NCBI RefSeq assembly: GCF_004376845.1
Contig: NZ_SNUW01000003.1
Span: 1 to 64,000, forward strand
Direction: 5' to 3'
DNA length: 64,000 bases
Origin: Psychromonas algarum
Lineage (GTDB): Bacteria; Pseudomonadota; Gammaproteobacteria; Enterobacterales; Psychromonadaceae
Below are positions 1 through 9,568 of the stretch, in pieces (positions within the stretch are counted from its first letter, which is position 1; every line of letters begins with the position of its first letter). The position numbers and the translations under genes were made by a program. The notes beneath the pieces are model-generated. The model saw only the letters and a list, made by a program, of their open reading frames with translations. It was not told where the DNA came from and searched no databases.

Positions 1-274
1 ACTGAGGCTCAAAAGAGCCTTCTCTGTCACGGGGAGTTTCAAGTTCAAACTGGCCATCGTCAGTAATAATAGTTTTAGTTGAACTGCCATTACGACTGTT
101 AGTGGTTGATGATTTTCGATGTTTGGAATAACCAAGGTGGTCGTCTAACTCTGCATTCAATGCAGCTTCAACGGTTATCTTAGTCAGCATCTGACTAAAG
201 TTGTTGAGGTCTTTTTCTGTTTTTAATGTTTTCGCGGCTTCACGAGCAAACGCTTCTAATTGCTTCTGATCCAT
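1..274 (-). CDS. IS256-family transposase, N-terminal part
   Basis: The first 91 codons of a mutator-type (IS256) transposase are visible; the rest runs off the window. The protein starts MDQKQLEAFAREAAK and contains the family's N-terminal signature ELDDHLGYSKH, followed by NSRNGSSTK and TPRDREGSFEPQ. In IS256 enzymes this region precedes the DDE catalytic domain, which is not visible here. An AAGG-type ribosome site lies just upstream of the ATG. Whether the full transposase is intact cannot be judged. Confidence 0.9.
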   Translation of the reverse strand, partial: MDQKQLEAFAREAAKTLKTEKDLNNFSQMLTKITVEAALNAELDDHLGYSKHRKSSTTNSRNGSSTKTIITDDGQFELETPRDREGSFEPQ

Positions 275-341
275 AACTGCTTATCCTTTTCCAAATAGTA
301 GGATTATAAATAAGCAGTTACACAGTTTTTATTACAGTCTC
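1..341 (-). mobile_element. IS256-family insertion sequence, one end (partial)
   Basis: The transposase start and one terminal region of an IS256-type element lie at the window edge. Read from the outer end on the minus strand the terminus begins GAGACTGTAATAAAAACTG, followed by about 70 bases to the transposase start. The outer boundary near 341 is inferred from this terminal motif; the other end is outside the window, so inverted repeats and target duplication cannot be compared. The element ends about 8 bases past the stop codon of the next gene, so it sits immediately downstream of that gene without breaking it. Confidence 0.75.
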
Positions 342-348
342 TTAACGA

Positions 349-1149
349 TTACATTTTTACACCGTTACACCAACCGTCAGGGGCTGTATTTGAAGTGCTT
401 CGAGAAGCGTCGACTAAGAAGGCTTTATAGGAATCGCCAAAGTTGTGTTTCTTAACAAGGTCTTTGATTTCATTTAGTTTATCTTCAGCTTGATAAAAAC
501 GTTCACTGTATTCTTTATCACACCAATTAGGTTTTTTAAGATCAATATCAAAGGCAGTAAATTCATCCATTAATTTAACGACTTCATCTTGTGCTTTTCT
601 TTTCTCTTCAGCAAGTGCAGCTGCTTTATTAATTTTTGCAGATTCTTTTTGCCACTTTCTGAATTCAACCATTTCTTTTTCAAGCACATCATTTTTGGCT
701 TTTAATGCTAAGTTTTGACTGTTCAGTCGGTTGATTTGTGCTCGGTTATTACCTTTTGATGCAAACTCAGCACGAATTTCTCTTTCAATTTGTTTTCTAG
801 AGACATTAGGAGTGTTAGAATTGTAATTAGCTTTTAGTTTTTCGATCTCTTCTTTATATGCAGCTCGCTCAACTTCAAATTCCTTAAATGCTAAATTTAA
901 TTCTTCTTCTTGAGCTGCAATGTATTTTGTATCTCTTATTATTTTTAATTCCCACTTATCTTGTTTTTCCAGTAGATCAACCTCAGCAAGTTTTATTTCT
1001 GACCTTAAGTCTTCTAATTCTTTTTTGCTTAAGTCCACTTCCGAAAACTGATTAATTAAAAATACAACAGCGGCCACTAGTATCGCGAGAACAACAATAC
1101 CACTAATAATGCTATCTTTAAGGTTAGATTTTCTTTTATATTCCGACAT
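349..1149 (-). CDS. Membrane-anchored coiled-coil protein, unknown function
   Basis: A 266-residue protein not recognised as a named family. Residues 1-12 are polar and basic. One strongly hydrophobic segment at about 14-34 (IISGIVVLAILVAAVVFLI) should be a membrane anchor. Residues about 37-190 are rich in Glu, Lys and Leu with heptad-like spacing and probably form a long coiled coil. The C-terminal 70 residues have no obvious motif and contain two Cys (WCDKEYS, WCNGVKM). A signal-anchor topology is likely, but the side of the membrane is not determined. It stands alone between an insertion sequence and a pseudogene, so context gives no clue to function. Confidence 0.7.
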   Translation of the reverse strand: MSEYKRKSNLKDSIISGIVVLAILVAAVVFLINQFSEVDLSKKELEDLRSEIKLAEVDLLEKQDKWELKIIRDTKYIAAQEEELNLAFKEFEVERAAYKEEIEKLKANYNSNTPNVSRKQIEREIRAEFASKGNNRAQINRLNSQNLALKAKNDVLEKEMVEFRKWQKESAKINKAAALAEEKRKAQDEVVKLMDEFTAFDIDLKKPNWCDKEYSERFYQAEDKLNEIKDLVKKHNFGDSYKAFLVDASRSTSNTAPDGWCNGVKM

Positions 1150-1582
1150 TGATAATCCCTTGCAATGTAATGGAGGCTCACTTTAAAGAGCTTTTGATTA
1201 TAGATTTTTAAATACAAACTTTTCGTTTTAGGCTAAAAACTAAAGAAACGAAACCATGCCAGATTCTAATGTTTCAGCCACAAAAAACAACTATAAACAT
1301 CAAAAAATATAATCTATTTAACGTTGTGAACGCTTTAATTAAGTCATTTGTATCAAGATAGATATAAAACCTCTATGTCTTTGATAAAACTAAATTTTAC
1401 TGCCATTTACTTTACATTTAATTTATAAAAAAGGTGAAAGGAAGAACCGCATAAAAAGGGTTGAACAGCAAATATTTCTATACCTGCTAAATGTACCCTA
1501 ATGATTTCAAAACCACATTTACCTTCATATCCATTCCCTTTAAAATTGAATAAATAACTCTGAGAAAAAACTTATAAAATAT
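1150..1582. other. Intergenic, no gene seen
   Basis: About 430 bases of very AT-rich sequence between the coiled-coil gene and the porin-like pseudogene. I see no credible reading frame, RNA gene or clear terminator. It may hold the promoter of the minus-strand gene at its left and decayed sequence to the right. Confidence 0.5.
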
Positions 1583-2165
1583 TTATTTTTTAGCACCAAA
1601 AGGAATGCTGATTGTAGTGAAAATAGCGGTACCTTCAACACGATGCTTAGCAGAAAACTCCCAATAACCGCGTAAGTTAATATAAGCTTGTTGCTCATTC
1701 ATTGTAAATGAATAGCCTATTTCAGGTGCAATAGAGGCAATGCTTGATTTTAACCCATCATTGTAGGCATAAGCGCTAGTATCTTCCGTTAATTGACCGT
1801 AAACATAACCAACGAGACCCCGTATGATAGTTCTCAAAGTTATAAGTAGCGCCAAGCACTGCCAAAAACTCTCTACCACTTGTTTCATTAAAATAAGTAT
1901 AACCACCGCCAATATCGATAGCAGAATGACCTATACCGATATTAGCTAATCGGCTTGAATCATAATCACCAACAGGAATGCCACCTGTTACATAAGTCAT
2001 CCAATTATTCTTATCTTCATTCCACGCAAGGCTTACTATCGGGTATAAATCGGTAAATCCAGTAACAGAGTCGTCACCTTTTATAGAGGGTTTACCTGTA
2101 GGAGAAATATGTCCTTCACTATGATTATTACCCCACCCAAAACATAACCCCATAACTCTTGGAAA
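1583..2165 (-). pseudogene. Remnant of SphA/MetA-type outer-membrane transporter (PF13557-like)
   Basis: Two overlapping minus-strand frames together encode the C-terminal part of a COG4313-type outer-membrane protein of the phenol-degradation MetA family. The upstream frame has GDDSVTGFTDLYPIVSLAW, TGGIPVGDYD, RLANIGIGHSAIDIGGGYTY and GATYNFEN. The downstream frame resumes with GLVGYVYGQLTED and ends TTISIPFGAKK. They are out of register at about 1820-1830, and roughly 25 residues usually present between the two parts are missing, so a deletion caused the frameshift. The N-terminal third, with the signal peptide, is also absent; the upstream frame runs into the next gene. The gene is dead unless the assembly is wrong. 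Confidence 0.75.
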
Positions 2166-2196
2166 ATTTTCTGCAGATACTTTAAAAATAGCGATT

Positions 2197-2973
2197 TCAA
2201 AACAATGACTCGTCTTTATCCTCGTTAACATTCCAATGGGACTCTACTGTATTTTGATAATATTCTTGAAGTACAAGACGGTAATCCATTAATGCCTTTG
2301 TATTTAATTCCTGATCAAGCTGGCTTAATTTATGACTCGAATCTGAACTTTCCATACGTTGATAATGTGCAATAAGTTTAACGAGATATTGTTTATGAGA
2401 GTTTTTTGGCTCCCATATTTTTTTTCCACTCAAAGAAATTTCTTTACCTACAACTTGGTTAACCAATAAGAGTTCATAACCTCGTTTATTTTCAACCACC
2501 AAGCGCTCTTCTTTTAACTTAAAGTTTAATTTAATCAATGCAGTCCGTAATTTATAAGTATGCTGTACCGGACATAATAAATAATCGATGTTATATCCAC
2601 GATAACGTTGCATTAAACCTTCAAGCATATCAATCATTAACTCTCCCCCTACTCCGCTGATAATAACTAATTGCTTAGGAATCGGTGATAATTGACTCTG
2701 ATGCTTGTCTTCCATTAATTGTAGACTTGCTACATCTTGGCAAAAGGTATTCCAGCTAACATCATTAGGTAAATGGTACGCATACATTGATAATTTTTTA
2801 TCTAATTTATCAATAATAGCAGGAACAAGATCCACAAAATTAACTTGTTTAACCAAGCCATCTGCTAGGATTTTAAATCCTAATAAACCATGATCACAAC
2901 AACAATCCCATACAAGGTGGTAGGGTGAAGTGACCATTTCCGATAAATTTAACAAACGTTTATTTAACTTCAT
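2197..2973 (-). CDS. TrmK-like tRNA (adenine-N1) methyltransferase family protein
   Basis: A 258-residue class I SAM-dependent methyltransferase of the COG2384/TrmK type, whose studied members methylate N1 of A22 in tRNA. The N-terminus KLNKRLLNLSEMV followed by VWDCCCDHGLLGFKI is the family's motif I (usual form DIGSDHGYLP), here with three consecutive Cys. IISGVGGELMIDMLEGL matches the IAGMGG motif and CPVQHTYKLR the later P-Q motif. The tRNA target is inferred from family only. The gene ends inside the upstream frame of the porin remnant and is followed upstream by tex after a short gap. The ribosome site is weak. Confidence 0.75.
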   Translation of the reverse strand: MKLNKRLLNLSEMVTSPYHLVWDCCCDHGLLGFKILADGLVKQVNFVDLVPAIIDKLDKKLSMYAYHLPNDVSWNTFCQDVASLQLMEDKHQSQLSPIPKQLVIISGVGGELMIDMLEGLMQRYRGYNIDYLLCPVQHTYKLRTALIKLNFKLKEERLVVENKRGYELLLVNQVVGKEISLSGKKIWEPKNSHKQYLVKLIAHYQRMESSDSSHKLSQLDQELNTKALMDYRLVLQEYYQNTVESHWNVNEDKDESLF

Positions 2974-3012
2974 TTTATCTAATTACTTATATCAGTTATC
3001 AGTTATCAGTTT

Positions 3013-5196
3013 TTATATTGATGGTTGTTTAATGGACTTCATAGTCAATGCAATACGCTTTCTTTCTGTATCAACACTAATAATTTCTACATTAACTATT
3101 TGCCCTACTTTAACTACCTTCTGAGGATCATCGACAAAACCTTCTTTTAACATTGATATATGAATTAACCCATCTTGATGAACACCTAAATCAACAAAAG
3201 CACCAAAATTAGCCACATTCGTGACTGCACCTTGTAGTGCCATTCCGACACTGAGATCAGTTATTTTTTGAATATTTTGATCAAACTCTGCACTTTTAAA
3301 TTCAGCTCTAGGATCACGGCGTACTTGTTTAAGTACATTCGAAATTTCCCGATAAGCAATGACTTTATCTTTATCCATATCCTCAGGTATGTTTAATTCA
3401 CATGTTTCTGGTGATGCTAATACTTGTTCAACGGTTATCTTATTTAAAAGAAGAAACTCTTTCGTTAATAGGTATTGCTCTGGATGCAGAATGGTTTCAT
3501 CTAAACCGTTTTCTCCTTTATTGACTGTTAAAAAACCAGCGGCTTGCTGAAATGCTTTTGCTCCTAATCTATTAACATTGTTGAGTGCTTGACGAGAGTT
3601 AAAGCGCCCATGCAGATCTCTATATTCAACAATGTTATTAGCAATCGTTGTATTTAACCCTGCGACATGCGATAACAAATGAGCCGAGGCCGTGTTTAAA
3701 TCAACACCAATTTTATTAACACAGTCTTCTACCACCGCTTGTAATCGATTTGCTAACAAAGTCTGTTGTACATCATGTTGATATAAACCTACACCAATAG
3801 CTTTTGCTTCAATTTTAACGAGCTCTGACAAAGGGTCTTGTAAACGGCGGGCAATAGAAACAGCACCACGTACTGTAACATCTAAATTTGGAAATTCCTC
3901 TGCTGCTAATTGTGATGCAGAGTAAACTGATGCACCCGCTTCACTCACTGAGATAGCTTTTATGGGTAAGTCTATTGATTGCAATATTTCAGCAATAAAC
4001 TGCTCACTTTCACGTGACGCTGTGCCATTACCAATTGCAATTAATTCAACCTTATATTGTTTGATCAACTGACTTACTTGCTGTATTGCTTTAGCAATTT
4101 GTCGCTGAGGTTGATGCGGATATATAGTCGCGTAATCTAATAGTTTTCCTGTTTTATCAATGATCGCTAATTTACAACCACTTTTAAAACCAGGATCTAG
4201 ACCTAGTGTCACTTTTTCGCCTGCGGGTGCAGCCATTAATAATGAGGTTAAGTTATTAGCAAACTGTTCTATGGCCTCATTATCGGCTTGTTCTTTTAAT
4301 TGTACGAGGAATTGTTTTTCAAGGTTGAGTAACAATTTTGTACGCCACGCAGTATCGATGACTTTTCGATGCCAAGAGTCATGATCATCTTTAGCAAGAT
4401 AAATATTAAGATGTTTTGCCATTAAGGTTTGGCAATAACTATAAGTTTTTTTGTCTTTTTGAAATGGGTCTGCATTAATTTTTAAACGTAAAAAACCTTC
4501 TGATTTTCCTCGTAACATAGCGAGTACTCTGTGTGCAGGTATCTGGTTTAATTTAGCACTAAAATCAAAATAATCTTTATACTTAATTGCTGCGTTTATT
4601 TTTGATTTCACAACGACTGCAGTCAATACACTTTGTTCTCCTAAATGCTTTTTCAGTAATGTTAACAATTCAACATCTTGCGTTATATTTTCAACTGCAA
4701 TAGCTAATGCACCTTCTAATGCTTGCTCTGGTGTTACAAAACCTTTGCTGGCATTAATATAACGACCTGCAATCCTATTAAATTGTTGCTTCGGAGATTG
4801 CCATAATTGTTTGGCTAATAACATTAAACCTGCTTCTTCTGCTAATTTAGCCTTGCTAACACGTGTAGTCTTAAATGGTGCATAGCAATGTTCTAAACTT
4901 ACTTTATCTTGTATTGATTGTATTTGTGTTTGTAACTGTTTGGTCAATTTACCTTGGCTATCAATCGATTTTAATATGCTGACTTTACGAGTCTCTAATT
5001 CTCTAAAATAATGAAGCTTGGTTTCTAATAAACGAAGTTGATTATCACCTAATGACTGAGTTAAATGCTTACGATATCGTGCGATAAATGGAACTGTATT
5101 GCCATCATCCAATAATTTAATTGCACTATCAGCTTGTTTAAAGGAAATGTGACATTCTTGAGCTAAATACTCAGTAATTTTAGAGGTTGATGGCAT
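3013..5196 (-). CDS. tex: Tex-family transcription accessory protein, S1 RNA-binding
   Basis: Homologue of Tex/YhgF, a cytoplasmic nucleic-acid-binding protein linked to transcription and RNA turnover. In order: N-terminal helical region with NTVPFIARYRKHLTQSLG, the YqgF/RuvX-like nuclease fold (LGLDPGFKSGCKLAIID), helix-hairpin-helix repeats (SAHLLSHVAGLNTTIANNI, LGAKAFQQAAGFLTV), and an S1 domain near the C-terminus (LQGAVTNVANFGAFVDLGV). I chose the ATG at 5196 (MPSTSKITEYLAQ), which matches where Tex proteins normally begin. An upstream in-frame ATG at 5226 would add ten residues and has no better ribosome site. Length, about 727 residues, is slightly short because the usual basic tail after S1 is missing. 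Confidence 0.93.
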   Translation of the reverse strand: MPSTSKITEYLAQECHISFKQADSAIKLLDDGNTVPFIARYRKHLTQSLGDNQLRLLETKLHYFRELETRKVSILKSIDSQGKLTKQLQTQIQSIQDKVSLEHCYAPFKTTRVSKAKLAEEAGLMLLAKQLWQSPKQQFNRIAGRYINASKGFVTPEQALEGALAIAVENITQDVELLTLLKKHLGEQSVLTAVVVKSKINAAIKYKDYFDFSAKLNQIPAHRVLAMLRGKSEGFLRLKINADPFQKDKKTYSYCQTLMAKHLNIYLAKDDHDSWHRKVIDTAWRTKLLLNLEKQFLVQLKEQADNEAIEQFANNLTSLLMAAPAGEKVTLGLDPGFKSGCKLAIIDKTGKLLDYATIYPHQPQRQIAKAIQQVSQLIKQYKVELIAIGNGTASRESEQFIAEILQSIDLPIKAISVSEAGASVYSASQLAAEEFPNLDVTVRGAVSIARRLQDPLSELVKIEAKAIGVGLYQHDVQQTLLANRLQAVVEDCVNKIGVDLNTASAHLLSHVAGLNTTIANNIVEYRDLHGRFNSRQALNNVNRLGAKAFQQAAGFLTVNKGENGLDETILHPEQYLLTKEFLLLNKITVEQVLASPETCELNIPEDMDKDKVIAYREISNVLKQVRRDPRAEFKSAEFDQNIQKITDLSVGMALQGAVTNVANFGAFVDLGVHQDGLIHISMLKEGFVDDPQKVVKVGQIVNVEIISVDTERKRIALTMKSIKQPSI

Positions 5197-5332
5197 AGTA
5201 TGATTCTTATTATGTTCACATAACAAGCATCACTTTTTTAAATTGATACTTGTTTGTGAATACTAGGGGTCAATATAGTTGAGGTAAATAACAACTTATT
5301 GCATAGGTTAAAATGCTGAATAAGCTCTTTTC

Positions 5333-5695
5333 TTAAAGTTTGCTAAATTCTGTTGCTAAGGCTAATAGTTCAGTTTCACTTATTATCTCAACATTACTGG
5401 TACTCACTGCTTCACCATTTTTAATGAGTACAGTGCGCGGATAACCATGCCCACCGAAATGTTCAACTAACTGTTGATAAGCAAGATCAACAAAAACACC
5501 TTTTTCATGCTGAGCAATTAGTTGCACTACGTCTAATTCTTGCTGTTTCAACTCGTTAACAAAAGAGATGATATTTTCTTGCTGATCCATACAATCAGAG
5601 CACCAAGTGGCAACGATATTTAATACAAAACTCTGTTTATTTTCTATTTTTTCATTAACTTCAAGTGGTGTAACAGTACGAAGGTGATCAAACAT
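5333..5695 (-). CDS. Thioredoxin-fold protein with CSDC active site
   Basis: A 120-residue protein with a thioredoxin fold. The motif ATWCSDCMDQ at about residues 29-38 replaces the usual WCGPC, and the cis-proline region GYPRTVLIKNGE follows at about 87-98. There is no signal peptide, so it should act in the cytoplasm. The CSDC motif suggests a thiol-disulfide or monothiol redox role, but the substrate is unknown. It stands alone between tex and rhlE. Confidence 0.8.
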   Translation of the reverse strand: MFDHLRTVTPLEVNEKIENKQSFVLNIVATWCSDCMDQQENIISFVNELKQQELDVVQLIAQHEKGVFVDLAYQQLVEHFGGHGYPRTVLIKNGEAVSTSNVEIISETELLALATEFSKL

Positions 5696-5966
5696 AAAAG
5701 GGCTTCCTGATAAAATATAATTAAAGTTATCATACTGTAAGCAATAGATTACGCCAAGACACCCACCCTATTATTTATAGCCGTTATAAAAGTACCCAAT
5801 AAATAAAAGAACACATTAGAGAAAAATTACTTAATAAAAGATCAATGACATTTGTCGACTAATAATTTCAGTAAGTCACCTCAATAGCCTTATTATTTTT
5901 CCAACATTACAAATAGAGTTTGTTATACTGCGCTGATTTTATAATGTACTTACATAGGGTTTAATT

Positions 5967-7259
5967 ATGAGTGTTGATGCAGCAGGTTTATCTGCAAATC
6001 TTTTAAAAGCAGTTAAAGCATGTGGTTATTCCAAATTAACCCCAATCCAGCAACAAGCAATTCCAATGATCCGTGCCGGACACGACCTATTAGCCAGTGC
6101 ACAAACCGGCACCGGAAAAACGGCTGCATTTACTCTTCCTTTATTAGATATTTTAGCGAAAAACCCACCAAATAATATTGGTAGCTCTCGTACGATTAAG
6201 GTTCTTATCTTAACTCCCACACGCGAATTAGCATTACAAGTTGCTGAAAATGTTAAACAATATAGTCAATTTCTACCTTTAACATCGTGTGCTGTCACTG
6301 GTGGTGCAAACATGTCACCTCAAACTCAAATGCTTAAACAAGGTGTAGATGTTTTAATAGCAACACCTGGGCGTTTAATTGAACATGTTAATGCTCGCCA
6401 AGTAGATCTTGCCCATATTAAACACTTAGTACTTGATGAAGCTGATCGTATGTTGGATATGGGGTTCTTAACTGACATCCAAAAAATAACCGATATTATT
6501 AAACAAAAACATCAAACATTAATGTTTTCAGCGACTTTCTCCAATAAAGTTAAAACACTTGCTAATAAATTGTTACATACACCTAAGAACATCGAAACAG
6601 CAAAACAAAACTCAACTTCAGGCAAAGTTAAACAACAGGTCTATTGGGTTAGTGAAACACGTAAACGTGAATTATTATCAGAATTAATCGGTGTTAAAAA
6701 CTGGAAACAAGTTTTAGTTTTTGCAGGGACAAAAGAAAGTGCCAACTTATTAGCACAAGAATTAAAATTAGATGGTATTAAAGCTGCATTATGCCATGGA
6801 GATAAAACCCAAGGTGCCCGAAATAAAGCAATTCAACAATTTACAGAAGGTAGTGTTCGAGTATTAGTTGCAACAGATGTTGCCGCTCGTGGTTTAGATA
6901 TTCCTGATTTACCTTATGTTGTTAACTTCCATTTACCATTCTTAGCTGAAGATTATGTACATCGTATTGGACGTACAGGTCGTGCAGGTAAAAATGGTCA
7001 AGCTATTTCATTAGTCAGTCCTAAAGATGAGCAATTCTTGGATAATATTGAAACATTAATTGATAGAAAATTCGATCGTATCGTTTATCCCGGATATGAA
7101 TTCGATAGAAGCACTGAAGTACAGCAAGATGGAAAAAGCTTTAAAAAAAGTCGTTATAAAGCAACACAAGAACGTAACCAAATGCTAGAAAAACGTAAAG
7201 CAGAAACAAAACCCTCTGCTGTTCGTCGGGCTAAAAATAAAGCAAGAAAAGCAAGATAG
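5967..7259 (+). CDS. rhlE: DEAD-box ATP-dependent RNA helicase RhlE
   Basis: A 430-residue DEAD-box helicase of the RhlE branch. Visible motifs in order: Q motif (GYSKLTPIQQQAIP), motif I ASAQTGTGKT, PTRELA, TPGR, motif II DEAD (VLDEADRMLDMGF), SAT (MFSATF), and the C-terminal helicase motifs ATDVAARGLDIP and HRIGRTGRAG. A basic, low-complexity tail (KRKAETKPSAVRRAKNKARKAR) follows, as is common in RhlE and useful for RNA binding. Known members remodel RNA structure during ribosome assembly and mRNA decay, often in the cold. It is monocistronic and followed by a hairpin terminator. Confidence 0.92.
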   Translation: MSVDAAGLSANLLKAVKACGYSKLTPIQQQAIPMIRAGHDLLASAQTGTGKTAAFTLPLLDILAKNPPNNIGSSRTIKVLILTPTRELALQVAENVKQYSQFLPLTSCAVTGGANMSPQTQMLKQGVDVLIATPGRLIEHVNARQVDLAHIKHLVLDEADRMLDMGFLTDIQKITDIIKQKHQTLMFSATFSNKVKTLANKLLHTPKNIETAKQNSTSGKVKQQVYWVSETRKRELLSELIGVKNWKQVLVFAGTKESANLLAQELKLDGIKAALCHGDKTQGARNKAIQQFTEGSVRVLVATDVAARGLDIPDLPYVVNFHLPFLAEDYVHRIGRTGRAGKNGQAISLVSPKDEQFLDNIETLIDRKFDRIVYPGYEFDRSTEVQQDGKSFKKSRYKATQERNQMLEKRKAETKPSAVRRAKNKARKAR

Positions 7260-7366
7260 CTTTAAATAATGTTATTGAATACTAAAAAACAGACTAAAAA
7301 ACTTCAAAATATTTTGTACAAACATGATTTTAAACAAGAAATAAATGAAGGAATTATGCGGTCAAG

Positions 7367-7396
7367 CACAAGCTAGGCATAAAGCTTGTGTTTTTA
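7367..7396 (+). terminator. Rho-independent terminator of rhlE
   Basis: An 8-bp stem CACAAGCT/AGCTTGTG with an 8-base loop, followed directly by TTTTT, about 110 bases past the rhlE stop. Confidence 0.7.
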
Positions 7397-7616
7397 CGAC
7401 ATAAAAACAAAATAAATATGATATTTCTGTAAGTTAAGGCTGATAACTTGTAAAATAAATAACATTAAACTAGTTTTGTAACGCAATGAATAATTAGCCC
7501 TTATTTCTAATACAGCATAGCTAGTCACTCAATTAATCCGAACAAAGCAACATCTTTTTTGAAAAGAATTTTTATTATTAATACTATAATAAAATCCAAC
7601 ACTTATTGGAGAGTAT
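7397..7616 (+). promoter_or_regulatory. Upstream region of fbp
   Basis: AT-rich leader between the rhlE terminator and fbp. It must hold the fbp promoter, but I cannot assign -35/-10 boxes with confidence. The only clear signal is the ribosome site TTGGAGAG, six bases before the fbp ATG. Confidence 0.4.
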
Positions 7617-8621
7617 ATGATCACTTTAGGCGAATACATTATTGAAAAACAGCATGATTTCCCAGAGGCTAGTGGGGAATTGACAGGCTTATTAGGAGCC
7701 ATTCGCTTAGCTGCTAAAATAGTTAACCGTGAAATTAATAAAGCTGGTATTACTAATATAATCGGTGCTACCGGTATTGAAAATATTCAAGGTGAAACAC
7801 AGCAAAAACTTGATTTATACGCCAATGATAAATTTAAAGATGCGTTAGAAGCTCGCGGCGAAGTGTGTGGTGTTGCTTCTGAAGAAGAAGATGATTTTGT
7901 TAGTTTTGATAGTGAGCGTGGCCATAACAGCAAATATGTTGTATTGATGGATCCACTAGATGGCTCTACTAATATCGATGTTAATGTTTCAGTAGGTACT
8001 ATTTTTTCAATCTATCGCCGTATTAGCCCTGTTGGTACTCCAGTTACTCTTGAAGATTTCTTACAGCCTGGTATTAATCAAGTTGCCGCAGGTTATGTTA
8101 TCTATGGTTCATCGACAATGCTTGTTTACACTACAGGTAACGGTGTTCATGGCTTTACTTGTGATCCCTCATTAGGTGTGTTTTACCTTTCACATGAAAA
8201 TATGACAACACCAAAAATGGGGAATTGCTATTCTATTAATGAAGGTAATTACTTAAAATTTCCATTAGGTGTTAAAAAATATATCAAGTACTGCCAAGAA
8301 ATTGAACCTACACAGAACCGTCCTTATACTTCGCGTTACATTGGTTCATTGGTTGCTGACTTCCACCGTAACTTGTTAAAAGGTGGTATCTTTATTTATC
8401 CATCAACAGCACAAGCTCCAACTGGTAAACTAAGACTTTTATATGAATCAAACCCAATTGCCTTCTTATCTGAACAATCAGGCGGTGCGGCAACTGATGG
8501 TTTCCAAAGAATATTAGAAATCAATCCAACAGAACTACATCAGCGTGTACCATTTTTCTGTGGTAGTGCTGATATGGTAAAAGAAGCTGAAAAAATGATG
8601 CAAGAAAATAAAGAAGAATAA
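7617..8621 (+). CDS. fbp: Class I fructose-1,6-bisphosphatase
   Basis: A 334-residue cytoplasmic enzyme that hydrolyses fructose-1,6-bisphosphate to fructose-6-phosphate in gluconeogenesis. Family motifs are clear: VASEEEDDF (metal ligands), the signature [20 protein letters not shown] near residues 109-128, and the substrate-binding [18 protein letters not shown] and [17 protein letters not shown]. Length matches the class I norm. The start is supported by a strong GGAGAG ribosome site. The gene is followed by its own terminator and appears monocistronic. Confidence 0.96.
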   Translation: MITLGEYIIEKQHDFPEASGELTGLLGAIRLAAKIVNREINKAGITNIIGATGIENIQGETQQKLDLYANDKFKDALEARGEVCGVASEEEDDFVSFDSERGHNSKYVVLMDPLDGSTNIDVNVSVGTIFSIYRRISPVGTPVTLEDFLQPGINQVAAGYVIYGSSTMLVYTTGNGVHGFTCDPSLGVFYLSHENMTTPKMGNCYSINEGNYLKFPLGVKKYIKYCQEIEPTQNRPYTSRYIGSLVADFHRNLLKGGIFIYPSTAQAPTGKLRLLYESNPIAFLSEQSGGAATDGFQRILEINPTELHQRVPFFCGSADMVKEAEKMMQENKEE

Positions 8622-8651
8622 ATTCAATTTTTTAAAAACTGCATCAAAAAT

Positions 8652-8683
8652 AAAAATACCAAACATTTATGTTTGGTATTTTT
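8652..8683 (+). terminator. Rho-independent terminator of fbp
   Basis: A perfect 14-bp stem AAAAATACCAAACA/TGTTTGGTATTTTT with a TTTA loop, about 30 bases after the fbp stop. The A-rich side would also allow termination on the other strand. Confidence 0.85.
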
Positions 8684-8901
8684 ATTTGTAATTAAAAACA
8701 GAAAATAAATAAAATATCTGCATTACAAAATACACTTTCCAATCAATATCTATAGTTTTAGCCAAAAATATTGGCTATTTATACCGTTATTTCACATTAT
8801 TTTTAAGAAAGTCCTTTGAAATGACATTTCAATATACCAATGCCCTCAATGATCTGTCATATTTATATTTACAATACCGCTTATACTCATTAGGAATGTA
8901 C

Positions 8902-9483
8902 ATGAAAGTCACAGGATTATTTTTAGCCTTAGTAGTAAGTCCATTTGCTTTTTCAGGAGAGATTATTCCAAGTAATAATATCGAAATATTAGCTATCAAT
9001 GGCGTTAAAGCACAATCTTCATTTTTTGGTAGTAAAGATATTGAAGTAGAAGATGGTCCACAACAAGTTGTCGTTAAATATATTGACTCATTTGGTAATG
9101 AAGATTTTATTGAAAGTCGACCTTATATATTTACAATCAATATCGATGGAAAAACCTCTATTAGAACAGAAAAATTTAATAACCTTTCACAAGCGACTAA
9201 ACAAATAGATAACGGCTTAAAATGGTATGTAAAAAATCAGAAAGGAGAGTTTCAAGTAGAAAAAGCAGAGCAATTAAAGGGGAAAGGTTTTATGCCATAC
9301 TCTGATATCGAAGCAATAGTTGCCGAATATAACAAAAATAATATCACAGTTGCCGATATTAAGAATAATAGTCATAAAGTCCCTGCTAAAAATTCAAATG
9401 CTTTGATTGAACAATATAAAATATCCAATAAAGCACAAAGAAAAGAATTTAAAATGTGGTTAATTGAAAATGAAACAAAATAA
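8902..9483 (+). CDS. DUF2057-family secreted protein
   Basis: A protein of the DUF2057 (YccT-like) family, about 193 residues. I place the start at 8902 (MKVTGLFLALVVSPFAFSG). This gives a classic Sec signal peptide cleaved near residue 19 and has an AGGA ribosome site seven bases upstream. The longer frame from 8821 would bury the signal peptide behind 27 residues. The mature part begins IIPSNNIEILAINGVKAQS and has QVVVKYIDSFGNEDFIESRPYIF, typical of the family. The C-terminal half is Lys-rich. Function of the family is unknown; a periplasmic location is inferred. It stands alone, with no terminator seen. Confidence 0.75.
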   Translation: MKVTGLFLALVVSPFAFSGEIIPSNNIEILAINGVKAQSSFFGSKDIEVEDGPQQVVVKYIDSFGNEDFIESRPYIFTINIDGKTSIRTEKFNNLSQATKQIDNGLKWYVKNQKGEFQVEKAEQLKGKGFMPYSDIEAIVAEYNKNNITVADIKNNSHKVPAKNSNALIEQYKISNKAQRKEFKMWLIENETK

Positions 9484-9568
9484 CAAAACCATTTAACAGC
9501 ATCACTTAATGACACACAAAAAGTCATGAGATCAGAGTATTCATATAACTGATTTAAAGGAGTTTTAA

